The position numbers and the translations under genes are program-made. This document shows positions 1 to 4,942 of a stretch of DNA of 6,165 nucleotides, one piece after another. The notes beneath the pieces are model-generated. The model ran no database searches. It had not been told where the DNA came from and was given only the letters and a program-made list of their open reading frames with translations. The stretch is from Desemzia sp045528445 (GTDB taxonomy: Bacteria; Bacillota; Bacilli; Lactobacillales; Carnobacteriaceae), in the NCBI RefSeq assembly GCF_045528445.1, contig NZ_JBGQQU010000044.1, positions 1 to 6,165 on the forward strand, written 5' to 3'. How positions within the stretch are numbered: the first letter of the stretch is position 1; each line of letters starts with the position of its first letter.

Positions 1-109
1 AGGAACGTTCTTCCAAAAGATGGGCCAGCAAGCGGCGGAGCCGTGCGGTAGCTGACAAGTGTACAAAAATAGAGTGCCTAAACTAGCGGAGTAATAGGAC
101 GCTCGAGAA
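1..109. other. Unassigned GC-rich leader upstream of der
   Basis: No gene could be assigned here. Positions 21-60 are about two thirds G+C, clearly above the surrounding AT-rich DNA. They can fold locally: CGGC 33-36 pairs with GCCG 40-43 over a 3-base loop, and CAGC 26-29 can pair with GCTG 51-54 around it. All three forward frames stop early, at about 49-51, 53-55 and 82-84. The patch could therefore be the tail of an upstream gene, part of a structured RNA, or plain spacer. In related bacteria der often follows rpsA, but nothing here reads as a ribosomal protein S1 C-terminus. The lack of upstream sequence limits any call. Confidence 0.3.
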
Positions 110-150
110 AAACTTGACACAAACAAAATACAATTGGTGTTTGCAAGTTT
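110..150 (+). other. Bulged stem-loop upstream of der
   Basis: AAACTTG (110-116) pairs with CAAGTTT (144-150), and CAAACA (120-125) pairs with TGTTTG (138-143). This leaves a 3-base bulge at 117-119 and a 12-base loop. No T-run follows, so it is not a standard intrinsic terminator. Its right arm overlaps the TTGCAA taken as the -35 of the der promoter, and its left arm contains a TTGACA. It may mark the 3' end of an upstream transcript or an operator-like site. Confidence 0.4.
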
Positions 151-169
151 AAAGGAATTCAACTAAACT
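141..169 (+). promoter_or_regulatory. Candidate der promoter
   Basis: TTGCAA (141-146) and TAAACT (164-169) are separated by 17 bases, and each matches four of six consensus positions. Transcription would start near 176, giving a leader of about 30 bases before the der start. The better TTGACA at 114-119 has no usable -10 at the right distance; TACAAT at 129-134 is too close to it. der may also be read from an upstream operon promoter outside the window. Confidence 0.35.
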
Positions 170-206
170 AGTAAAGTACTAAAGTAGAAAAAGAGGAGGC
201 TAGAAC

Positions 207-1520
207 ATGGCAAAACCAGTAATCGCCATCGTTGGTCGTCCAAATGTAGGAAAATCAACAGTTTTTAACCGTATTGTCGGAGAACGTGTTTCTATCGTTG
301 AGGATATAGCAGGGGTAACCCGTGACCGGATATATTCTCCAGCAGAATGGTTAGGAAAAGAATTTAATGTGATTGATACAGGTGGAATTGATATAGGGGA
401 TGAACCCTTTCTAGAACAAATTAAACAACAAGCAGAAATTGCTATTGAAGAGGCAGATGTGATCGTCTTTCTTACTAGTGTAAGAGAAGGTGTAACGGAT
501 GCGGATGAAAATGTAGCTCAAATATTGTACCGAAGCAATAAACCCGTGTTATTAGCGGTAAACAAAGTTGATAACCCTGAAATGAGAGCAGAAATCTTTG
601 AATTTTACTCTTTAGGATTAGGAGATCCGTGCCCTCTTTCTGGAAGTCACGGAATTGGGTTAGGAGACTTACTAGACGCAGCCATCAAGTTCTTCCCTGA
701 AGAGGAAGAAGAAGAATACGATGATTCTGTCATTAAATTTAGTTTGATCGGAAGACCGAATGTAGGGAAATCTTCATTGGTGAATGCTATTTTAGGTGAA
801 GATCGTGTAATCGTGTCGAACGTAGCGGGAACAACACGTGATGCAATTGATACTTCTTTCACATCAGCTGACGGGGAAGAATTTGTGATGATCGACACTG
901 CCGGTATTCGTAAAAAAGGGAAAGTGTACGAAAATACAGAGAAATACAGTGTTTTAAGAGCCCTTAGAGCCATTGAACGCTCAGATGTCGTCCTAGTGGT
1001 CCTGAATGCAGAAGAAGGCATTAGAGAGCAAGATAAGAAAGTTGCCGGTTATGCACATGAAGCTGGAAAAGGGATCATTATTTTAGTCAATAAATGGGAT
1101 GCGATCGAGAAAGAGAACTCTACAATGAAAGAATTTGAAGAAACTATTCGAGAAGAGTTTGCCTACTTAAGCTATGCGCCTATCATTTATGTATCAGCTT
1201 TGACAAAACAAAGATTGCACAAATTGCCGGAACTGATCAGCATGGTCAGCCAAAATCAAAAACTGCGTATCCAATCTTCTACATTGAATGAAGTTATCTT
1301 GGATGCAGTAGCGATGAATCCGACACCGACAGATAAAGGAAAACGTTTGAAAATCTACTATGCTACTCAAGTGGCGATCAAACCGCCTACTTTTGTCGTG
1401 TTTGTGAATGATTCTGAAATGATGCACTTTTCTTATGCGCGTTACTTGGAAAATCGTCTTCGTGATACCTTCTCGTTTGAGGGAACACCTATCCGTTTGA
1501 TTACTCGTAACAGAAAATAA
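207..1520 (+). CDS. der: Ribosome-associated GTPase Der (EngA)
   Basis: Der is an essential GTPase of 50S ribosomal subunit maturation, acting in the cytoplasm on ribosome precursors. The 437-residue length is normal for the family. Two tandem G domains are visible. The first has the P-loop GRPNVGKST (10-18), the VTRD switch (37-40), DTGG (57-60) and NKVD (119-122). The second has GRPNVGKSS (182-190), TTRD (209-212), DTAG (230-233) and NKWD (295-298). The C-terminal part from about residue 350 is the KH-like RNA-contacting domain. The linker between the G domains is unusually acidic, with six consecutive Glu at 165-170. The ATG start is supported by AGAGGAGG at 192-199, seven bases upstream. 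The order der then hup is common in Lactobacillales. The gene appears intact. Confidence 0.98.
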   Translation: MAKPVIAIVGRPNVGKSTVFNRIVGERVSIVEDIAGVTRDRIYSPAEWLGKEFNVIDTGGIDIGDEPFLEQIKQQAEIAIEEADVIVFLTSVREGVTDADENVAQILYRSNKPVLLAVNKVDNPEMRAEIFEFYSLGLGDPCPLSGSHGIGLGDLLDAAIKFFPEEEEEEYDDSVIKFSLIGRPNVGKSSLVNAILGEDRVIVSNVAGTTRDAIDTSFTSADGEEFVMIDTAGIRKKGKVYENTEKYSVLRALRAIERSDVVLVVLNAEEGIREQDKKVAGYAHEAGKGIIILVNKWDAIEKENSTMKEFEETIREEFAYLSYAPIIYVSALTKQRLHKLPELISMVSQNQKLRIQSSTLNEVILDAVAMNPTPTDKGKRLKIYYATQVAIKPPTFVVFVNDSEMMHFSYARYLENRLRDTFSFEGTPIRLITRNRK

Positions 1521-1534
1521 AAGAGCAACCAAAA

Positions 1535-1626
1535 ACTGGTAAACGGCATTTTATCACAGTTTGTGATGAAGTTCAATAGTTTTGAAAGATTAACGCAAAC
1601 CTTGCGAAAAAATGCCGAAAATCAGT
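1535..1626 (+). ncRNA. Predicted branched RNA fold between der and hup
   Basis: This stretch folds into a compact multi-branched structure. The base stem pairs ACTGGT (1535-1540) with ATCAGT (1621-1626), including one G-U pair. A symmetric 3x3 A loop separates it from a nine-pair stem, CGGCATTTT (1544-1552) with AAAATGCCG (1609-1617). Inside sit three small hairpins: ATCACA/TGTGAT (1553-1567), TTCAA/TTGAA (1572-1586) and CGCAA/TTGCG (1594-1606). It starts 14 bases after the der stop and ends before the likely hup promoter, so it would be the 3' region of the der transcript. It lacks the T-run of an intrinsic terminator. It is not a tRNA, because stem and loop lengths do not fit. Whether it is a functional RNA, an RNase-protecting 3' end or a small palindromic repeat is unknown. 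Confidence 0.4.
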
Positions 1627-1634
1627 AAAAAACA

Positions 1635-1663
1635 TTGCAGTATCAACTTTTGTGTGATATCTT
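1635..1663 (+). promoter_or_regulatory. Probable hup promoter (extended -10)
   Basis: TTGCAG (1635-1640) and TATCTT (1658-1663) are 17 bases apart. TGA at 1655-1657 just before the -10 provides an extended -10 TG. Transcription would start near 1670, giving a leader of about 125 bases in front of hup. HU is abundant, which fits a dedicated promoter rather than only read-through from der. Confidence 0.5.
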
Positions 1664-1710
1664 TTTAATTGAAATGTCATTTAGATCAACTAATTTTCAT
1701 TTCGCTGGAT

Positions 1711-1737
1711 GTCATTTTTGGACCACTCAAAAATGGC
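1711..1737 (+). promoter_or_regulatory. Leader hairpin upstream of hup
   Basis: CATTTTTG (1713-1720) pairs perfectly with CAAAAATG (1728-1735) over a 7-base loop. One G-U and one G-C pair extend it to 1711 and 1737. It lies in the presumed hup 5' untranslated region, about 40 bases before the ribosome binding site, so it does not block the site directly. It may affect mRNA stability. The downstream bases are not T-rich, so it is not a terminator. Confidence 0.4.
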
Positions 1738-1794
1738 TTAGGATGTTTACAAAAACAAAACATCGAATCTTCTTTTCGAGGAGGTGAAATATAA

Positions 1795-2070
1795 ATGGCT
1801 AACAAAGCACAATTAATCGAAAGCGTAGTATCTAAAACAGATCTTAACAAAAAACAAGCAACTACAGCAGTAGACGCAGTTTTCGGATCTATTCAAGAAC
1901 TATTAAGCGATGGCGAAAAAGTTCAAATCATCGGATTTGGTAACTTTGAAGTACGTGACCGTGCAGCTCGTAAAGGACGTAATCCTCAAACTGGGGAAGA
2001 AATCGAAATCGCAGCAAGCAAGGTCCCTGCATTCAAACCAGGTAAAGCGCTTAAAGATTCAGTTAAATAA
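1795..2070 (+). CDS. hup: DNA-binding protein HU
   Basis: HU is the small histone-like nucleoid protein that binds and bends DNA without strong sequence preference, as a dimer. The 91-residue protein has the usual length. It shows the N-terminal helical dimerisation half (roughly 1-40) and then the family signature, GFGNFEVRDR (47-56) followed by ARKGRNP (58-64) and TGE (66-68), which form the beta-arm that enters the minor groove. The C-terminal PAFKPGKALKD segment is typical. The start is fixed by a near-perfect Shine-Dalgarno, AGGAGGTG at 1779-1786, eight bases before ATG. The gene has its own likely promoter upstream and a strong terminator directly after the stop, so it is probably monocistronic. 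The coding sequence is intact. Confidence 0.97.
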   Translation: MANKAQLIESVVSKTDLNKKQATTAVDAVFGSIQELLSDGEKVQIIGFGNFEVRDRAARKGRNPQTGEEIEIAASKVPAFKPGKALKDSVK

Positions 2071-2074
2071 GACC

Positions 2075-2109
2075 AGCAAAAAACCCTTGAGAAATCAAGG
2101 GTTTTTGCT
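2075..2109 (+). terminator. Intrinsic terminator of hup
   Basis: ACCCTTGA (2083-2090) pairs with TCAAGGGT (2095-2102) over a GAAA tetraloop. The A-run 2078-2083 faces the T-run 2102-2106, and outer AGC pairs with GCT with one unpaired A. It starts five bases after the hup stop. A-tract and T-tract flank the GC core, so it may work in both directions, but no gene facing it from the right ends close by. Confidence 0.9.
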
Positions 2110-2341
2110 ATGTCTGGAGAATCAATAGTATTGCAAAGGAGCACAAATTTTCAACTTCTCGGATTAAAGAACGATCATCCTCATTTTTAATATCCAATAC
2201 AGAACATAGGTCTTTACCTAAGCAGCTATTCGATGTGTAGAAGTCATTGACAGAGTTCGTTTCTTCCTAGTTGTTGAAACGGACTCTATGCATACTTTTA
2301 AATATGGGGCAGCTGTTTAGATGTATTTAAAAACCCATGTT
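2110..2341. other. Gene-free spacer after hup terminator
   Basis: No convincing gene is seen on either strand. A 26-codon reading frame beginning at ATG 2110 directly follows the terminator and has no ribosome binding site. The only clear structure is the stem-loop at 2252-2287, annotated separately. A TTGACA at 2247-2252 has no acceptable -10 at 16-18 bases. The spacer could be a worn-out gene remnant, but I cannot recognise one. Confidence 0.5.
2252..2287. other. Twelve-pair stem-loop in the spacer
   Basis: AGAGTTCGTTTC (2252-2263) pairs with GAAACGGACTCT (2276-2287), with a single G-U pair on the plus strand and a 12-base loop. Neither strand has a T-run after the stem, so it is not a classic terminator. 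It lies 54 bases beyond the stop of the minus-strand gene and may protect that transcript's 3' end. It could equally be a remnant of a mobile element. Confidence 0.45.
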
Positions 2342-2698
2342 TTACTGGAATGGAGAAAGGTCGTTTTGGGTCTGTTTTTTATAAATTGCATATAGTTGCG
2401 ACAGTACCATAGGATCTTTGATGGTCGTATCTAAAAAGTAAAGGATCGAATCGATTATTTTTGTATCGTTATTGTGTTCGATCATATCTTTGATCACAAA
2501 ATTGTAATCGTACAAGTTCTCCAACATGTGGTGATAGTCTTCAATAAAACACCTGAAATTTAGCCTATCTTGCAAAGCTTCTTTAGTGAACACGTTTTTC
2601 TTATGGAGACATAGAAAATACTCTTCTTTGGTCAACGTTAAATTACTTACAAATGCTTCAATATCCTGAGATTCTTCCTTTGTAAAATCTAAATGCAT
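2342..2698 (-). CDS. Hypothetical protein, 118 aa, family not recognised
   Basis: I do not recognise this protein. It is predicted to be cytoplasmic: there is no signal peptide, hydrophobic membrane segment or obvious catalytic motif. The N-terminal half is acidic and looks helical. It has repeated T-K-E-E/A patterns at 6-9, 23-26 and 38-41, which may cap successive helices. Two cysteines (30 and 50) and a His pair (56-57) are present but do not form a recognisable metal site. It is probably a real gene, because AGGAGGT lies at 2707-2713, eight bases before ATG, and a 17-base-spaced promoter is present further upstream. It lies opposite to hup and the TPR gene, breaking an otherwise conserved order, so it may be an accessory insertion. 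Size and helicity are also compatible with a small immunity-type protein, but no sequence motif supports that. Confidence 0.75.
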   Translation of the reverse strand: MHLDFTKEESQDIEAFVSNLTLTKEEYFLCLHKKNVFTKEALQDRLNFRCFIEDYHHMLENLYDYNFVIKDMIEHNNDTKIIDSILYFLDTTIKDPMVLSQLYAIYKKQTQNDLSPFQ

Positions 2699-2741
2699 GA
2701 TTAAGTACCTCCTAAGATGGATTGATAAATTTTTCGTTTTT

Positions 2742-2770
2742 AGAGTACAGCGCTATTTCTATTTTGTAAA
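2742..2770 (-). promoter_or_regulatory. Candidate promoter of the minus-strand orphan gene
   Basis: Read on the minus strand, TTTACA (2770-2765) and TACTCT (2747-2742) are exactly 17 bases apart. The -35 matches five of six consensus positions and the -10 only three. Transcription would start near 2735, giving a leader of about 37 bases with the strong ribosome binding site. The -35 directly touches the palindrome at 2771-2780. Confidence 0.45.
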
Positions 2771-2780
2771 GGTCTAGACC
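2771..2780. promoter_or_regulatory. Palindrome GGTCTAGACC, NagR/DasR-like operator candidate
   Basis: This is a perfect 10-base palindrome. On the minus strand it reads TGGTCTAGACCT, one base off the core of the known DasR-responsive element (TGGTCTAGACCA), bound by GntR/HutC-type regulators of N-acetylglucosamine use such as DasR and NagR. It directly adjoins the -35 of the orphan gene's promoter and is about 157 bases upstream of the TPR gene. The function is inferred from the motif alone; perfect 10-base palindromes occur by chance in a window this size. Confidence 0.4.
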
Positions 2781-2846
2781 AAAAATAATTGTGAAATTTT
2801 AAATTTGTTGGAATATTGTTCAAACATTGCCATTTATTTTAGTTCA

Positions 2847-2876
2847 GTGACTGATCAGGACAACTATTTTTATCTT
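2847..2876 (+). promoter_or_regulatory. Weak candidate promoter of the TPR-ypiB unit
   Basis: GTGACT (2847-2852) and TATCTT (2871-2876) are 18 bases apart with four matches each; TATCTT is also the -10 proposed for hup. The -35 sits within two overlapping palindromes, TCAGTGACTGA (2844-2854) and CTGATCAG (2851-2858), which could form an operator. Transcription would start near 2883. Other weak pairs exist in this AT-rich stretch. Confidence 0.3.
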
Positions 2877-2936
2877 AAAAATTGTGTTAAACTGGTGAAT
2901 AACTAAATGAATTGAACTGCGAAAGAGGTTTTAGGA

Positions 2937-4205
2937 ATGTCATACGGAAAAAAAATGATTCAGGCTTTACATGATAACGATTTAGGAGAAGCTACTGAGC
3001 TGTTCCTACAAGCCATGAAACAAGATTCAGATGAAGAATTGTATCTTTTAAGTGATAGTTTATATCAACTTGGATTTAACGAAGAAACCAAAGCAATCAA
3101 TGTGCATTTGCTTGAACTATACCCAGAAAATGATGAATTAAAAGTGAGTTTAGCAGAAATTGCTATCGAAGAAGGCGATATGGAAGCAGCCTCTGACTGG
3201 TTATTGCAAATCAAAGAAACCAGCGACGCTTACCCTCAAGCTTTATTGGTGTTGGCAGATTTGTACTATGTACAAGGTTTATATGAAGTGAGCGAACACA
3301 AACTGCTTCGTGCTAAAGAAGCAGTGGGAGATGAACCGGCCGTAATTTTTGCGTTAGCTGAATTACATTTTTCAATGGGGAAATACGCTCAAGCCATCAA
3401 AGGCTATGAAGATTTATTGATTCAAGGACACGCAGAATTATCCGGAATCAATTTGGCGGCCAGATGCGGTGGAGCATATAGCGCCTTAGGTGATTTTGAA
3501 GAAGCTGTCAACTACTTGAAGCAAAGCTTAGAAGAACATGAACACGTGGATACTTTATTCCAATTAGGATTTACGTATTTGCAACAGAAAGAATTCCAAC
3601 GCGCAAATGAAACCCTGTTTAAATTGAAAGAGTTAGACCCTAGCTACACTTCTGTGTATCCTTACTTGGCTAAAGGGCTAGAAGAAGATCTGCGATTAGA
3701 TAAAGCAATAGAAGTGATTCAAGAAGGACTACAGTACGATGAATTCAATCCTGACTTGTACCTTCAAGGAGCAGCGATCAATCTTAAATTAGAACGAGAA
3801 GATGCTGCGGAAGAATACTACCAAAAAGCGATTGAACTTGATCCCGATAATGCCGGATATTTACTGGCCTATACAAACTTACTAAATAAACAAGAACGAT
3901 TTTCTGAAACGATCGACTTTATCCAACAAGCGTTGACGGATGAAGAAGCAGATCCACAATTTTACTGGAACTTAGCGATTGCCAATGAAGGTATCGAAGA
4001 ATATGAAGCTGCAGGAAAAGCTTTCTCTAAAGCCTATCCGGCATTCCGCCAAAATCCTTCGTTCTTGAAAAGTTATGTTGGCTACTTGAGAGAAGAAGGC
4101 GACCGAACGGTCATTAAAGATGTTTTAGAGGATTATTTGCAAGTAGAACCTACTGATGAAGAAATGTTGAATTTCTACGAGTCAATCAATGGCAACTATT
4201 ATTAG
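2937..4205 (+). CDS. Tetratricopeptide repeat protein, YpiA-like
   Basis: This 422-residue acidic soluble protein is built almost entirely from TPR helix pairs, which are protein-protein interaction scaffolds. Recognisable repeats include those near residues 101-131, 135-165, 170-200 (with GDFEEAVNYLKQSLE), 205-235, 238-268 and 273-303 (EDAAEEYYQKAIELDPDN). More degenerate units lie near 307-337 and 342-372. There is no signal peptide or membrane segment. Length and neighbour match B. subtilis YpiA, which is likewise encoded next to ypiB. The start follows AAAGAGG (2922-2928) by eight bases. ypiB begins 43 bases after the stop with no terminator between them, so the two are probably cotranscribed. 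From that link I infer a role as a partner of the YpiB/ReoY proteolysis pathway; the sequence itself only shows a TPR scaffold. Confidence 0.9.
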   Translation: MSYGKKMIQALHDNDLGEATELFLQAMKQDSDEELYLLSDSLYQLGFNEETKAINVHLLELYPENDELKVSLAEIAIEEGDMEAASDWLLQIKETSDAYPQALLVLADLYYVQGLYEVSEHKLLRAKEAVGDEPAVIFALAELHFSMGKYAQAIKGYEDLLIQGHAELSGINLAARCGGAYSALGDFEEAVNYLKQSLEEHEHVDTLFQLGFTYLQQKEFQRANETLFKLKELDPSYTSVYPYLAKGLEEDLRLDKAIEVIQEGLQYDEFNPDLYLQGAAINLKLEREDAAEEYYQKAIELDPDNAGYLLAYTNLLNKQERFSETIDFIQQALTDEEADPQFYWNLAIANEGIEEYEAAGKAFSKAYPAFRQNPSFLKSYVGYLREEGDRTVIKDVLEDYLQVEPTDEEMLNFYESINGNYY

Positions 4206-4248
4206 ACTAGGGTATACTATACTAAAGGAGTTATAAGGAGGTTTTCCT

Positions 4249-4824
4249 ATGAACATCCAAGTTTCTTTAGAAGAAAAAAAATCCTTCATCGGTTGGTTTT
4301 TAGATCGTCATCAACTAAAAAGAAGAGAATCTATGTGGATCTTAAATTATCTGCTCAATCATGATATTGTATTAAATAAGGTTCATTTTGTTGAGGATGT
4401 GGAAACGACTCCTAGAGGGATTATGATGTCGACTGTTGGTATGGATAACGAACCGTTTTTGTTTTATAAAGACGGACAAGCGTTTAGTGACCCTGAGCAA
4501 GCTTTTCATGAAGTGCGACTCAATTGGCAGGAAGATATGTATTTAGAACTGGTATTCAGAGAACCCTGGAAAACAGAACAATATCTTGCGATTTTAGAAG
4601 ATAATCCTTATCACCGCTGGAACGAAACTATTCCCCAAGATCTTATTCGCGAAGTAGAACACGCCATTACAAAACTCTCTTTGAACGAAAAAAAACATTT
4701 GATGTTGAACTTAATTGATGAAGCTTTGGAAAATGGCAATCGAGAGGAATTTATTGAATTTTCTACTGAATTGAAAGAAATCGAAAAAGAATTATTGGAT
4801 CATCAAAAAAAGACTAGTTTATAA
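4249..4824 (+). CDS. reoY: YpiB/ReoY family (UPF0302) protein with IDEAL motif
   Basis: This 191-residue protein matches the YpiB family (UPF0302). The N-terminal domain spans roughly residues 1-120 and includes the characteristic stretch SMWILNYLLNHD (28-39). A C-terminal IDEAL domain starts at LIDEALENG (155-163) and continues through a charged helix. In Listeria monocytogenes the homologue ReoY works with ReoM and the ClpCP protease to control degradation of MurA, the first enzyme of peptidoglycan precursor synthesis, under the PrkA kinase. That role is known for the family and is not shown by this sequence. AAGGAGG (4235-4241) lies seven bases before ATG. A second AAAGGAG lies at 4224-4230, and TATACT (4213-4218) could form a weak internal promoter. 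The gene forms a unit with the TPR gene upstream and is closed by a strong terminator. The symbol ypiB is equally valid. Confidence 0.92.
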   Translation: MNIQVSLEEKKSFIGWFLDRHQLKRRESMWILNYLLNHDIVLNKVHFVEDVETTPRGIMMSTVGMDNEPFLFYKDGQAFSDPEQAFHEVRLNWQEDMYLELVFREPWKTEQYLAILEDNPYHRWNETIPQDLIREVEHAITKLSLNEKKHLMLNLIDEALENGNREEFIEFSTELKEIEKELLDHQKKTSL

Positions 4825-4833
4825 GGCTTGTGG

Positions 4834-4879
4834 CTCTTAACAGATTTCAGCTGTTGTGAAATTTGTTAAGAGTTTTTTT
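4834..4879 (+). terminator. Intrinsic terminator of the TPR-reoY unit
   Basis: CTCTTAACA (4834-4842) pairs with TGTTAAGAG (4864-4872). The stem continues through one G-U pair into ATTTCA (4844-4849) with TGAAAT (4857-4862). The resulting 16-pair stem has a 7-base loop and is followed by seven T's (4873-4879). It starts nine bases after the reoY stop. Confidence 0.92.
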
Positions 4880-4893
4880 GTGGAGATAGAAAG

Positions 4894-4930
4894 AAATGTT
4901 CTGTACCTTTCGCTAAGGTCCAGAACATTT
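4894..4930 (-). terminator. Hairpin terminator of yitT-family gene
   Basis: AAATGTTCTG (4894-4903) pairs with CAGAACATTT (4921-4930). After a single mismatch, ACCTT (4905-4909) pairs with AAGGT (4915-4919) over a 5-base loop. It lies 12 bases after the stop of the minus-strand gene, and on that strand it is followed by a U-rich CTTTCTATC. On the plus strand it ends in TTTTT, so it can back up the reoY terminator between the two convergent genes. Confidence 0.7.
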
Positions 4931-4942
4931 TTGTGTGAATAT

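Noticed and set aside
31..60. Group II intron domain V
   Set aside because: GAGCCGTGCGG at 38-48 recalls the start of domain V, but the returning strand ending in a GTTC-type complement is absent.
647..1021. A 124-codon minus-strand frame inside der
   Set aside because: It is a serine-rich antisense shadow of the conserved der sequence with no ribosome binding site; the same holds for the minus frame 1194-1532.
1553..1567. A CRP-like operator in ATCACAGTTTGTGAT
   Set aside because: The half-sites are in the reverse order (TCACA then TGTGA) with 3-base spacing, which does not match a CRP site; it fits better as a hairpin within the larger fold.
1544..1617. A tRNA-like cloverleaf of 74 bases
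   Set aside because: The closing stem has nine pairs instead of seven, the three arm loops have 3, 5 and 3 bases, and no T-arm sequence, anticodon loop or acceptor end is present.
1910..2128. A 72-codon plus-strand frame overlapping hup
   Set aside because: It is out of frame with the certain HU gene, has no ribosome binding site and runs through the terminator.
2110..2190. A 26-codon small protein starting right after the hup terminator
   Set aside because: There is no ribosome binding site, and the ATG abuts the terminator stem, so it would not be transcribed from hup.
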